Assembly: GCA_937975735.1 (NCBI GenBank)
Contig: CALJUI010000140.1
Location: 1 to 13,434, forward strand
From: an uncultured Rubrivivax sp.
GTDB lineage: Bacteria; Pseudomonadota; Gammaproteobacteria; Burkholderiales; Burkholderiaceae_C
DNA: 13,434 nt
Reading direction: 5' to 3'
Shown: positions 6,150 to 12,573 of the stretch, piece after piece
Layout of the letters: every line of letters starts with the position of its first letter
Numbering within the stretch: position 1 is the first letter of the stretch
Notes under the pieces: model-generated
Database searches by the model: none
What the model was told of the DNA's origin: nothing
The model's input: only the letters and a program-made list of their open reading frames with translations
Made by a program: the position numbers and the translations under genes

Positions 6150-7166
6150 CTATTCCGACGAGACCTTCGCCGCGCGCCGCTGGCGACGGTAGGCGGCCGG
6201 CGCCTGACCCAGGCTGCGGTCGAAGGCACGGTGAAAGGCCGCCTCCGAGGCGTAGCCGACGGTCTCGGCGATGCGCGCGATCGGCTGGGCCGTGTCCTCC
6301 AGCAGCCGCGCGGCGCATTGCATGCGCCAGCGCCTGAGGTAGCGCATCGGCGCCTCGCCGATGAGGCGGACGAAGCGCTGCCCGAGCACCGAGCGCGAGC
6401 TGCCTGTGCGCGCGGCCAGCTCGTCCAGCGTCCAGGCGTGGCCGGGGTTGCCGTGCAGCAGCGACAGGGCCGGGCCGACCACCCGGTCGCTGGCGCCGGC
6501 CAGCCAGACGCCGCTGCCGTCGTGCAGGGTCTGCGCGTGGCGGCGCAGCGTGGCAACGGCCAGCGTCTCCGCAACCCTGGCCGACAGCGCCGCGGCGCCC
6601 GGCCCCACGGGGCCGTCGGCGCCGCCGAGTTGGCGGACCGCGCCTTGCAGCCAGGCGGCGGCGGCATCGTCGCTCAGCGCCACCTTGAACAGCGGCGGCA
6701 GGCCGCGCAGGAACAGTGCGTCGGCCTGCGCGTCGCAGCGCAGGTAGCCGCAGACGATGCGCGTCACCGGCCGGTTCGACGCGCCAGGCCCCCCTGGCCC
6801 GTCCGGCCGGTCCACCGCGCCGATTCGCAGCGGCCGCAGCCGCCCGTCCGCATGCAGGCGCGGCCCGGCAGCGGCGTCCAGCAGATGCGCCGGTGCCCCG
6901 TGCGACACCTGGTGCGCGTCGCCGCGCGGCAGCACCACCACGTCGCCCGCCGTCGCGTCGAGTCGGCCGCCGTCGGCCAGGGCCACCGCGGCCTCGCCTT
7001 CGGTGACCCAGTGGAACTGAACGATGCGCTCGGGCCCGGGTGGCAGGAAGTGCGCCGACACCTCGGGCGGCGGCACTCGAAAGCCCCAGGGTGATCGGCA
7101 CTCCAGCTCGAAGAAGACCGCGCCGCGGATGCGCACCGCGGCGAGCACCTGCGACAGGGCGTCCAT
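6150..7166 (-). CDS. AraC-family transcriptional regulator with cupin domain
   Basis: A 338-aa regulator with an N-terminal cupin domain (about residues 15-150, with FHWVTEGEAAVALADGG, DVVVLPRGDAHQVSH and the GYLRCDAQADALFLRGLP segment) and a C-terminal AraC double helix-turn-helix: WTLDELAARTGSSRSVLGQRF (245-265) and IARIAETVGYASEAAFHRAF (296-315), closed by LGQAPAAYRRQRR. This architecture is typical of the cupin_6/AraC group. It is divergent from the alpha/beta hydrolase gene 91 bp away and probably controls it. The ligand is unknown. The ATG at 7166 is used; a GTG immediately upstream (7169) is equally possible, and neither has a good Shine-Dalgarno. It is convergent with fccB, so probably not part of the sulfur island. 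Confidence 0.93.
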   Translation of the reverse strand: MDALSQVLAAVRIRGAVFFELECRSPWGFRVPPPEVSAHFLPPGPERIVQFHWVTEGEAAVALADGGRLDATAGDVVVLPRGDAHQVSHGAPAHLLDAAAGPRLHADGRLRPLRIGAVDRPDGPGGPGASNRPVTRIVCGYLRCDAQADALFLRGLPPLFKVALSDDAAAAWLQGAVRQLGGADGPVGPGAAALSARVAETLAVATLRRHAQTLHDGSGVWLAGASDRVVGPALSLLHGNPGHAWTLDELAARTGSSRSVLGQRFVRLIGEAPMRYLRRWRMQCAARLLEDTAQPIARIAETVGYASEAAFHRAFDRSLGQAPAAYRRQRRAAKVSSE

Positions 7167-7186
7167 CACCGCATTGTCGTGCGCGC

Positions 7187-7219
7187 GCGGCAGCGCGGCA
7201 AAGAATGGCGGCAGCGCGG
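7187..7219. promoter_or_regulatory. 12-bp direct repeats spaced 21 bp (candidate AraC operator)
   Basis: GCGGCAGCGCGG occurs twice, exactly, at 7187-7198 and 7208-7219, so the copies start 21 bp apart (two helical turns) on the same face. AraC-family activators usually bind direct half-sites at this spacing. The repeat ends just before a -35-like element for the hydrolase gene. GC-rich low complexity makes chance repeats likelier, so this is suggestive only. Confidence 0.45.
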
Positions 7220-7222
7220 ACG

Positions 7223-7251
7223 GTGACCCGGCGCGCCCCGCGCCCTAGGCT
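7223..7251 (+). promoter_or_regulatory. Weak sigma70-like promoter predicting a leaderless hydrolase mRNA
   Basis: GTGACC (7223-7228, 4 of 6 to TTGACA) and TAGGCT (7246-7251, 3 of 6 to TATAAT) are separated by 17 bp. The expected transcription start falls at about 7257-7258, which is the A of the hydrolase ATG. That gene has no Shine-Dalgarno, consistent with leaderless translation. Weak matches are as expected for an activator-dependent promoter. Confidence 0.35.
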
Positions 7252-7257
7252 GGCCCC

Positions 7258-8184
7258 ATGTTGCACCCCACGAAAGATGCCGCGAAACCCCCGAAGGCGG
7301 CCGACGCCTTCGATGCTGTCGACGTCGGCGACACCCCACTGGCCTGCACCCGGCGCGGCGCCGGCGAGCCGCTCGTTCTGGTGCACGGCTCGAACAGCGA
7401 TCTGCGGACGTGGCTGCCGGTTCTGCCGGGGCTGGGCCGTGCGTACCGCGTCTGTGCCTACAGCCGCCGCCACCACTGGCCGAACGCGCCGATCGCCGCG
7501 GGGCAGGACTACGCGATGGCAGGTCAGATCGACGATCTGGAGGCGATCGTCGACCGACTGCAGGCGGCCCCGGCGCGGCTCATCGGCCACTCCTACGGCG
7601 CCTTGCTGTGCTTGCAGCTGGCGCTGCGCACCCCGCAGCGGGTGCGTTCGCTGGTGCTCGTCGAGCCGCCGGCGCTGACCCTCTTCACCAGCGCCCGGCC
7701 GACGCCGCCGCAGCTGCTGCGCCTGCTGGCGAAGCGGCCGCGGCTGGCGTTGGCGATCGTGCGCCTCGGCGCCTTCGGCATGGCGCCGGCTGAGGCCGCC
7801 CTGCGGCGCGGCGACAGCGAGGCCGCGCTGCAGCGCGTCGGGTCGGCGGTGCTGGGTGCGCGGGCCTACCGCATGCTTTCGCCGGAGCGACTGGCGCAGG
7901 CGCGGGCGAACATGATCGGCGCCGAACTGCTCGGCTCGGGCATGCTGCCGATCGACGCCGCGCGGCTTCGGCAACTGGCCTGCCCGACGTTGCTGCTGTG
8001 CGGCGCCAATAGCCCGCGCCTGTTCCACCACCTGAGCGCGGCGCTGGCCCAGTGGCTGCCACGGGCGCGGCAGGCCGTCGTGCCGGCGGCGTCCCACCTC
8101 GTGCACGAGGACAACCCGCAGGGCTGGCTGGACGCGGTGCTCGACTTCCTCGCCGAGCGACCGCCGCCGGCGCTCAGCCGATGA
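7258..8184 (+). CDS. Alpha/beta hydrolase
   Basis: A 308-aa alpha/beta-hydrolase-fold enzyme without an export signal, so presumably cytoplasmic. The oxyanion-hole strand is PLVLVHGSNSDLRTW (38-52), the nucleophile elbow is G110-H-S112-Y-G, and the catalytic His is most likely H280 in PAASHLVHEDNP near the C terminus. The acid residue should lie after the strand CPTLLLCG (about residues 241-248) but is not certain. The sequence does not reveal the substrate; esterase, lactonase or C-C hydrolase are all possible. It is divergent from the AraC regulator, which probably controls it. Its 3' end overlaps the end of the convergent fumarylacetoacetase gene by 11 bp. No Shine-Dalgarno precedes the ATG; the preceding 20 bases are GC-rich and the mRNA may be leaderless. 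Confidence 0.9.
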   Translation: MLHPTKDAAKPPKAADAFDAVDVGDTPLACTRRGAGEPLVLVHGSNSDLRTWLPVLPGLGRAYRVCAYSRRHHWPNAPIAAGQDYAMAGQIDDLEAIVDRLQAAPARLIGHSYGALLCLQLALRTPQRVRSLVLVEPPALTLFTSARPTPPQLLRLLAKRPRLALAIVRLGAFGMAPAEAALRRGDSEAALQRVGSAVLGARAYRMLSPERLAQARANMIGAELLGSGMLPIDAARLRQLACPTLLLCGANSPRLFHHLSAALAQWLPRARQAVVPAASHLVHEDNPQGWLDAVLDFLAERPPPALSR

Positions 8185-9481
8185 CCGTCCCCACCGCGAG
8201 CCCGAGGCCGATCCGCGCGGCGCCGGGCGCGGCGCAGACGCCGCGCAGGATGACGGTGTCGCCGTCCTCCAGGAAGGTGCGCGTCTCGCCGCCCGGCAGC
8301 GCGATCGGCTGCTTGCCGCCGGCGCTCAGCTCGAGCAGCGAGCCGCCCTGGCCCGGCTCGGGGCCGGACTGCGTGCCGCTGCCGAGCAGGTCGCCGGTCT
8401 GCAGGTTGCAGCCGCCGATCGTGTGGTGCGCGAGCAGCTGCGCGACGGTCCAGTAGCTGTCGCGGAAGTTGCTCTGCATCAGCCGCTGAGGCTGCGTGCC
8501 GGCGGCGCGCATCTTCGCCGTCTGCAGCCAGACCTCGAGCGTGATGTCGATCGCGCCGGCCTCCCGGTTGGCCGCCGAGTCCAGGTAGGGCAGCGGCGCC
8601 GGATCGCCGTCGGGATGCGCGAAGGGTCGGCGGAACGGCGCCAGCGCCTCCTGCGTGACCACCCAGGGCGACAGCGTGGTGCCGAAGTTCTTCGACAGGA
8701 ACGGGCCCAGCGGCTGGTACTCCCAGGCCTGCAGGTCGCGCGCCGACCAGTCGTTGAGCAGCACCAGGCCGAACCAGTCGTCCTCGGCCTGCTCGATCGT
8801 CATCGGCGTGCCGAGCCGATTCCCGGTGCCGACGAGGATGCCGAGCTCGAGCTCGTAGTCCAGCCGCTTCGACGCGCCGAGCACCGGCGCCTCGGCGTCG
8901 GATGCCTTGAGCTGGCCCATCGGGCGCTTCAGCGCGGTGCCGCTGGGCACGATCGACGAGGCGCGTCCGTGGTAGCCGATCGGCACCCACTTGTAGTTCG
9001 GCAGCAGCGGGTTGTCCGGGCGGAACAGCTTGCCGACCGCGGTCGCGTGGTGGATGCCGGTGTAGAAGTCGGTGTAGTCGTGGATGCGGCAGGGCAGGTC
9101 CAACTCGACCTGAGTCTGCGGCACCAGGCACAGCTCGAGGAACGGCCCCTGGTCGCTGCCTTCGGCGAGCGCGGCCGACAGCGCGTGGCGCATCTGCCGC
9201 CGCGCGGCGGCGCCGAGCGCCATGAAGGCGTTCAGGTCGCCATCGGCGAGCGGGCTCAGCAGCGCGTCGACGCCGTCGCCCCAGGGGCACTGCGCGCGGG
9301 CCAGGCGCAGGTCCAGCACCTGGTCGCCGATCGCCACGCCGATGCGCCACGGTTCGTCCTGGCCCTTGCGGCGAAAGCGTCCGAAGGGCAGGTTCTGGAC
9401 GGGGAAGTCGGTGCCGGAGGCATTGGCGGAGGGAACCCAGCTCTTCAGGGCCGGGTCGTGCGTCGCGTCGACGGTGCTCAT
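8174..9481 (-). CDS. fahA: Fumarylacetoacetase
   Basis: Hydrolyses fumarylacetoacetate to fumarate and acetoacetate, the last step of the homogentisate pathway, in the cytoplasm. The 435-aa length is normal. Family landmarks match the mammalian enzyme closely: HDYTDFYTGIHHATAVG with metal ligand D138 and catalytic H145; GYHGRASSIVPSGT; metal ligands E210 and E212 in YELELGILVG and D244 in NDWSARDLQAWEYQPLGPF; and HHTIGGCNLQTGDLLGSGT.SGPEP. The ATG at 9481 overlaps the hmgA stop (ATGA, 9478-9481), with AAGGA 12 bases upstream. It is the last gene of the minus-strand operon. All catalytic residues are present. No maleylacetoacetate isomerase gene follows it, although one is often nearby. Confidence 0.97.
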   Translation of the reverse strand: MSTVDATHDPALKSWVPSANASGTDFPVQNLPFGRFRRKGQDEPWRIGVAIGDQVLDLRLARAQCPWGDGVDALLSPLADGDLNAFMALGAAARRQMRHALSAALAEGSDQGPFLELCLVPQTQVELDLPCRIHDYTDFYTGIHHATAVGKLFRPDNPLLPNYKWVPIGYHGRASSIVPSGTALKRPMGQLKASDAEAPVLGASKRLDYELELGILVGTGNRLGTPMTIEQAEDDWFGLVLLNDWSARDLQAWEYQPLGPFLSKNFGTTLSPWVVTQEALAPFRRPFAHPDGDPAPLPYLDSAANREAGAIDITLEVWLQTAKMRAAGTQPQRLMQSNFRDSYWTVAQLLAHHTIGGCNLQTGDLLGSGTQSGPEPGQGGSLLELSAGGKQPIALPGGETRTFLEDGDTVILRGVCAAPGAARIGLGLAVGTVIG

Positions 9482-10767
9482 CGTTGGAATCGGTCCTTCA
9501 GGTCGGTCCAGCACTCAGCGTAGCGTGTATCGAGCGCGCCGTCGCGCAGCGCCCACTCGGTGGGCCGGAAGGCCCAGCGGCTCTCGAACATGAAGGCCAG
9601 CGTGTGGTCGAGCTTGTGCGGCTCCAGCGCGCCGTTCGAGGCCTTGTCGAAGGCCTCGGCGTCGGGGCCGTGCGGCACCATGCAGTTGTGCAGGCTGGCG
9701 CCGCCGGGCTTGAAGCCCTCGGGCTTGGCGTCGTACTGGCCGTAGACCAGGCCCATGAACTCGCTCATCAGGTTGCGGTGGTACCAGGGCGGGCGGAAGG
9801 TGTCCTCGGCGACCATCCAGCGCGGCGGGAAGATCACGAAGTCGCAGTTGGCGGTGCCCGGCGTGTCGCTCGGGCTCGTCAGCACGGTGAAGATGCTCGG
9901 GTCCGGGTGGTCGAAGCTGATCGAACCGATCGTCATGAAGTGGCGCGTGTCGTAGGCCATCGGCACGAGGTTGCCGTGCCAGGCGACGACGTTGAACGGC
10001 GAGTGCTTCTGCGTCGCGCGCCAGAAGGCGCCGCCGACCTTCTTGATCACCTGGTAGTCGCCGGCGCCGTCCTCGAACGAGGCCACCGGCGCATGGAAGT
10101 CGCGCGGGTTGGCCAGTCCGTTGGAGCCGATCGGGCCGAGCTCGGGCAGGCGGAACGGCGCGCCGTAGTTCTCGCAGACGTAGGCGCTGCTCGGGCCGTC
10201 GACCGCGACCTTGAACGCCATGCCACGCGGCAGCAGCGCGATCCCGCCGGGCGCGACCTCGAGCACGCCGAGCTCGGTGGTGATCGTGAAGCTGCCGCTC
10301 TGCGGCACGAGCAGCATCTCGCCGTCGGCGTTGACCAGCGCACGGCGCCCCATCGACTTCGTGACGAAGGCCAGGTGCGCCGCGACGCCGGTCTGCGCGT
10401 CGGCGTCGCCGTTGGCGACCAATGTGCGCAGCCCGTCGACGAAGTCGAGCGGCTCGGTCGGCATCGGCGTCGGGTGCCAGCGCAGCGGGTTCGGCGGCGC
10501 CTCCACGCCGCCGGCCGCGCCGGTCTTCCACAGCGGCAGCTCGATGCGCTCGAAGGCGCCGACCACCACGCTGGGCTGGCGCCGGTACAGCCAGACGCGG
10601 CGGTTCTCGGCGCGCGGCGCGGTGAACGCGGTGCCCGACAGCAGCTCGGCGTACAGGCCATGCGCGACCTTCTGCGGGCTGTTGCGGCCGACCGGCAGGC
10701 TGCCCGGCACGGCTTCGCTCGCGAACTGATTGCCGAAGCCGGTCATCGTGCGAGGTTCGGAACTCAT
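9478..10767 (-). CDS. hmgA: Homogentisate 1,2-dioxygenase
   Basis: Cleaves the ring of homogentisate with O2 and Fe(II) to give maleylacetoacetate. The 429-aa protein is full length and opens with the family's MTGFGNQFASEAVPGSLP. The iron ligands are visible: H330 and E336 in PPWYHRNLMSEFMG and H366 in NCMVPHGPDAEAFD, each offset by 5 from the human residues (H335, E341, H371). Other conserved blocks are NSPQKVAHGLYAELLSGTAFTAPR, SPFNVVAWHGNLVPMAYD and PSDTPGTANCDFVIFPPRW. The ATG at 10767 has AGGGAG upstream and overlaps the stop of the DUF2783 gene (ATGA). A longer frame upstream is a shadow of that gene. Identity is very secure. Confidence 0.98.
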   Translation of the reverse strand: MSSEPRTMTGFGNQFASEAVPGSLPVGRNSPQKVAHGLYAELLSGTAFTAPRAENRRVWLYRRQPSVVVGAFERIELPLWKTGAAGGVEAPPNPLRWHPTPMPTEPLDFVDGLRTLVANGDADAQTGVAAHLAFVTKSMGRRALVNADGEMLLVPQSGSFTITTELGVLEVAPGGIALLPRGMAFKVAVDGPSSAYVCENYGAPFRLPELGPIGSNGLANPRDFHAPVASFEDGAGDYQVIKKVGGAFWRATQKHSPFNVVAWHGNLVPMAYDTRHFMTIGSISFDHPDPSIFTVLTSPSDTPGTANCDFVIFPPRWMVAEDTFRPPWYHRNLMSEFMGLVYGQYDAKPEGFKPGGASLHNCMVPHGPDAEAFDKASNGALEPHKLDHTLAFMFESRWAFRPTEWALRDGALDTRYAECWTDLKDRFQR

Positions 10768-10964
10768 GGCGTCACTCCCTGGCGCGCTGCGGCGAGCGCG
10801 GCCTTCAATGTGTCGAGATGGCCGACCTGGTTCGCCAGCAGCAGCACCAGGCGCGCGTTGAGCGCGTGGCTCTGCTCGGCCGACAGGCCCTGGTGGGCGT
10901 CGAGCAGAGCCTCGTAGAAATCGTCGGGCCGCTCGAGGTTCGGTTCGGTGTTCAAGGGGTTCAT
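10764..10964 (-). CDS. DUF2783 small protein, candidate MhaB-like coupling protein
   Basis: A 66-aa, mostly helical protein (PDDFYEALLDAHQGLSAEQS, then LNARLVLLLANQVGHLDTLK) matching the DUF2783 pattern. It has no signal peptide. It sits between the flavin monooxygenase and hmgA, overlapping both by 4 bp (ATGA at 10961-10964 and 10764-10767), so its amount is probably tied to both. In Pseudomonas putida U the 3-hydroxyphenylacetate 6-hydroxylase consists of flavoprotein MhaA and a very small coupling protein MhaB next to the hmg genes; size and position make this an MhaB counterpart. That equivalence is inferred from memory of that system, not from an alignment. GGGAG precedes the start. Confidence 0.88.
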   Translation of the reverse strand: MNPLNTEPNLERPDDFYEALLDAHQGLSAEQSHALNARLVLLLANQVGHLDTLKAALAAARQGVTP

Positions 10965-12568
10965 GCGGAGTCTCCCAGCGCGCGGGCCATCGCCGCGCGC
11001 ACGCGCGCCGCATCGGGCCGGCGCCAGCGCGCGCAGACATGGCCGTCGGGGCGGATCAGCACCGCGGTGCCGGGCCGGCCGTCGTAGCGTTCGGCGGCCA
11101 GGCCTTCGGCCGGCAGCGCCAGCAGCTTCGAGTCGACGTCGGTCGCCCAGGTCGGCGCCTCGCCGAAGACCAGCAGCGTGAAGTCGGCCCCGAGCTCGCG
11201 CAGCAGCCAGCGCCCGCCGGGCAAAGGCGCGTCGATGGCCGGCGCGCCGGGCCGCATCGAGCCGGCGAAGGCATCGACGTCCGGCGTGTTCAGCGGCGAG
11301 CCGTCGAGCACCGCCGGCACCGACAGCCGGCCGCTGTTGACGATGCGCCGGGCGAACGGGAAGTCGCGCGCCAGCGTCAGCACCGCGTCGCGGAACAGCC
11401 GGCTGACCTCGCTCTTGGGTGTGATGAAGTCGGTCGAGCGGGTCGAGTTCAGCAGGTTCTCGTCGGCCGCGTGCTCGCGCTCGTCGGCGTAGGTGTCGAG
11501 CAGCGCATCGCCGGCGCGGCCGCGCAGCACGGCGTCGAGCTTCCAGGCCAGGTTCTCGGCGTCCTGCACGCCGGAGTTCGCGCCGCGGGCGCCGAACGGG
11601 CTGACGCGGTGCGCGGCATCGCCGGCGAACAGCACGCGGCCGTGGCGGAACGAGGCCATGCGCACGCAGGCGAAGGTGTAGACGCTGGCCCACTCGAGCG
11701 TGAACGGGATGTCGCGGCCGAAGCCCTGGCGCAGCATCGACTGCACGCGCGGCACGATGCGCTCGGGCTGGCGCTCGGCGTCGGGGTCGGCATCCCAGCC
11801 GAGCTGGAAGTCGATGCGCCAGACGCCGTCGGGCTGGCGGTGCAGCAGCACGCTCTGGCCGGGGTGGAAGGGCGGGTCGAACCAGAACCAGCGCTCGGCC
11901 TGGCCTTCTGGGAAAAGCTCGCCGTCGATGTGCACGTCGGCGATCAGGAAGCGGTCGTGGAATTCGCGTCCTTCGCTCTCCAGCCCGAGCAGGCCGCGCA
12001 GCGGCGAGCGCGCGCCGTCGCAGGCGGCCAGGTAGTCGGCGCGCAAGGCGTACGTGCCCTCGGGAGTCTCGACGGTCAGCGCGACGTGATCGTCGCGCCG
12101 GTCCATTGCGACCACCTTGTTCAACCAGCGCAGGTCGAGGTTCGGCAGCTCGGCGGCGCGCTCGGCGAGGTATCCCTCGGCGTAGTACTGCTGCAGGTTG
12201 ATGAAGGCCGGGCGCTGATGGCCCTCCTCGGGCAGCAGGTCGAAGCGGAACACCGGCCGGTCGTTCAGGAACACGCGGCCGACGTTCCAGCCCACGCCCT
12301 TGTCGACCATGCGCTGGCCGACGCCCAGCCGGTCCCAGATCTCGAGCGTGCGCTTGGCGAAGCAGATCGCGCGCGAGCCGGTCGACAGCTTGTGATCGTT
12401 GTCGAGCAGCACCACCGGCTGGCCGCGCTGCGCGAGGTCGATCGCGAGCGTGAGGCCCACCGGCCCGGCGCCGACGACCACCACCGGGTGGCGCACCGGC
12501 TCGGCCGCGTCCTGGTCCGGCGACCGGCGATAGGCGAACTCGACCGCCTGGTAGTCGATGGCGTCCAT
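10961..12568 (-). CDS. FAD-dependent aromatic monooxygenase (MhaA-like)
   Basis: A 535-aa flavoprotein of the PheA/TfdB/MhpA class A hydroxylase group. It has the N-terminal dinucleotide-binding VVVVGAGPVGLTLAIDLA (29-46), the DG motif CDGARSPLRGLLG (183-195) and the FAD-ribityl GD motif LFAGDAAHRVSPFGARGANSG (313-333), followed by a thioredoxin-like C-terminal domain (about 440-530) typical of phenol hydroxylase relatives. Such enzymes use NAD(P)H and O2 to add a ring hydroxyl. The place immediately before a MhaB-like small protein, hmgA and fahA suggests 6-hydroxylation of 3-hydroxyphenylacetate to homogentisate, but another meta-substituted substrate is possible. The ATG at 12568 starts 5 bp after the MBL gene's stop, and its own stop overlaps the DUF2783 start. 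Family call is secure, substrate inferred. Confidence 0.92.
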   Translation of the reverse strand: MDAIDYQAVEFAYRRSPDQDAAEPVRHPVVVVGAGPVGLTLAIDLAQRGQPVVLLDNDHKLSTGSRAICFAKRTLEIWDRLGVGQRMVDKGVGWNVGRVFLNDRPVFRFDLLPEEGHQRPAFINLQQYYAEGYLAERAAELPNLDLRWLNKVVAMDRRDDHVALTVETPEGTYALRADYLAACDGARSPLRGLLGLESEGREFHDRFLIADVHIDGELFPEGQAERWFWFDPPFHPGQSVLLHRQPDGVWRIDFQLGWDADPDAERQPERIVPRVQSMLRQGFGRDIPFTLEWASVYTFACVRMASFRHGRVLFAGDAAHRVSPFGARGANSGVQDAENLAWKLDAVLRGRAGDALLDTYADEREHAADENLLNSTRSTDFITPKSEVSRLFRDAVLTLARDFPFARRIVNSGRLSVPAVLDGSPLNTPDVDAFAGSMRPGAPAIDAPLPGGRWLLRELGADFTLLVFGEAPTWATDVDSKLLALPAEGLAAERYDGRPGTAVLIRPDGHVCARWRRPDAARVRAAMARALGDSA

Positions 12569-12573
12569 CGCGT

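Noticed and set aside
4712..6667. A 651-codon open frame on the minus strand opposite fccB and the AraC gene
   Set aside because: It is composed of Arg/Ala/His-rich translation typical of antisense GC-rich DNA, has no recognisable domain, and lies opposite genes with complete catalytic motifs.
6019..8106. A 695-codon minus-strand open frame across the AraC/hydrolase region
   Set aside because: It spans two divergent genes and their promoter, and its translation is low-complexity with no domain.
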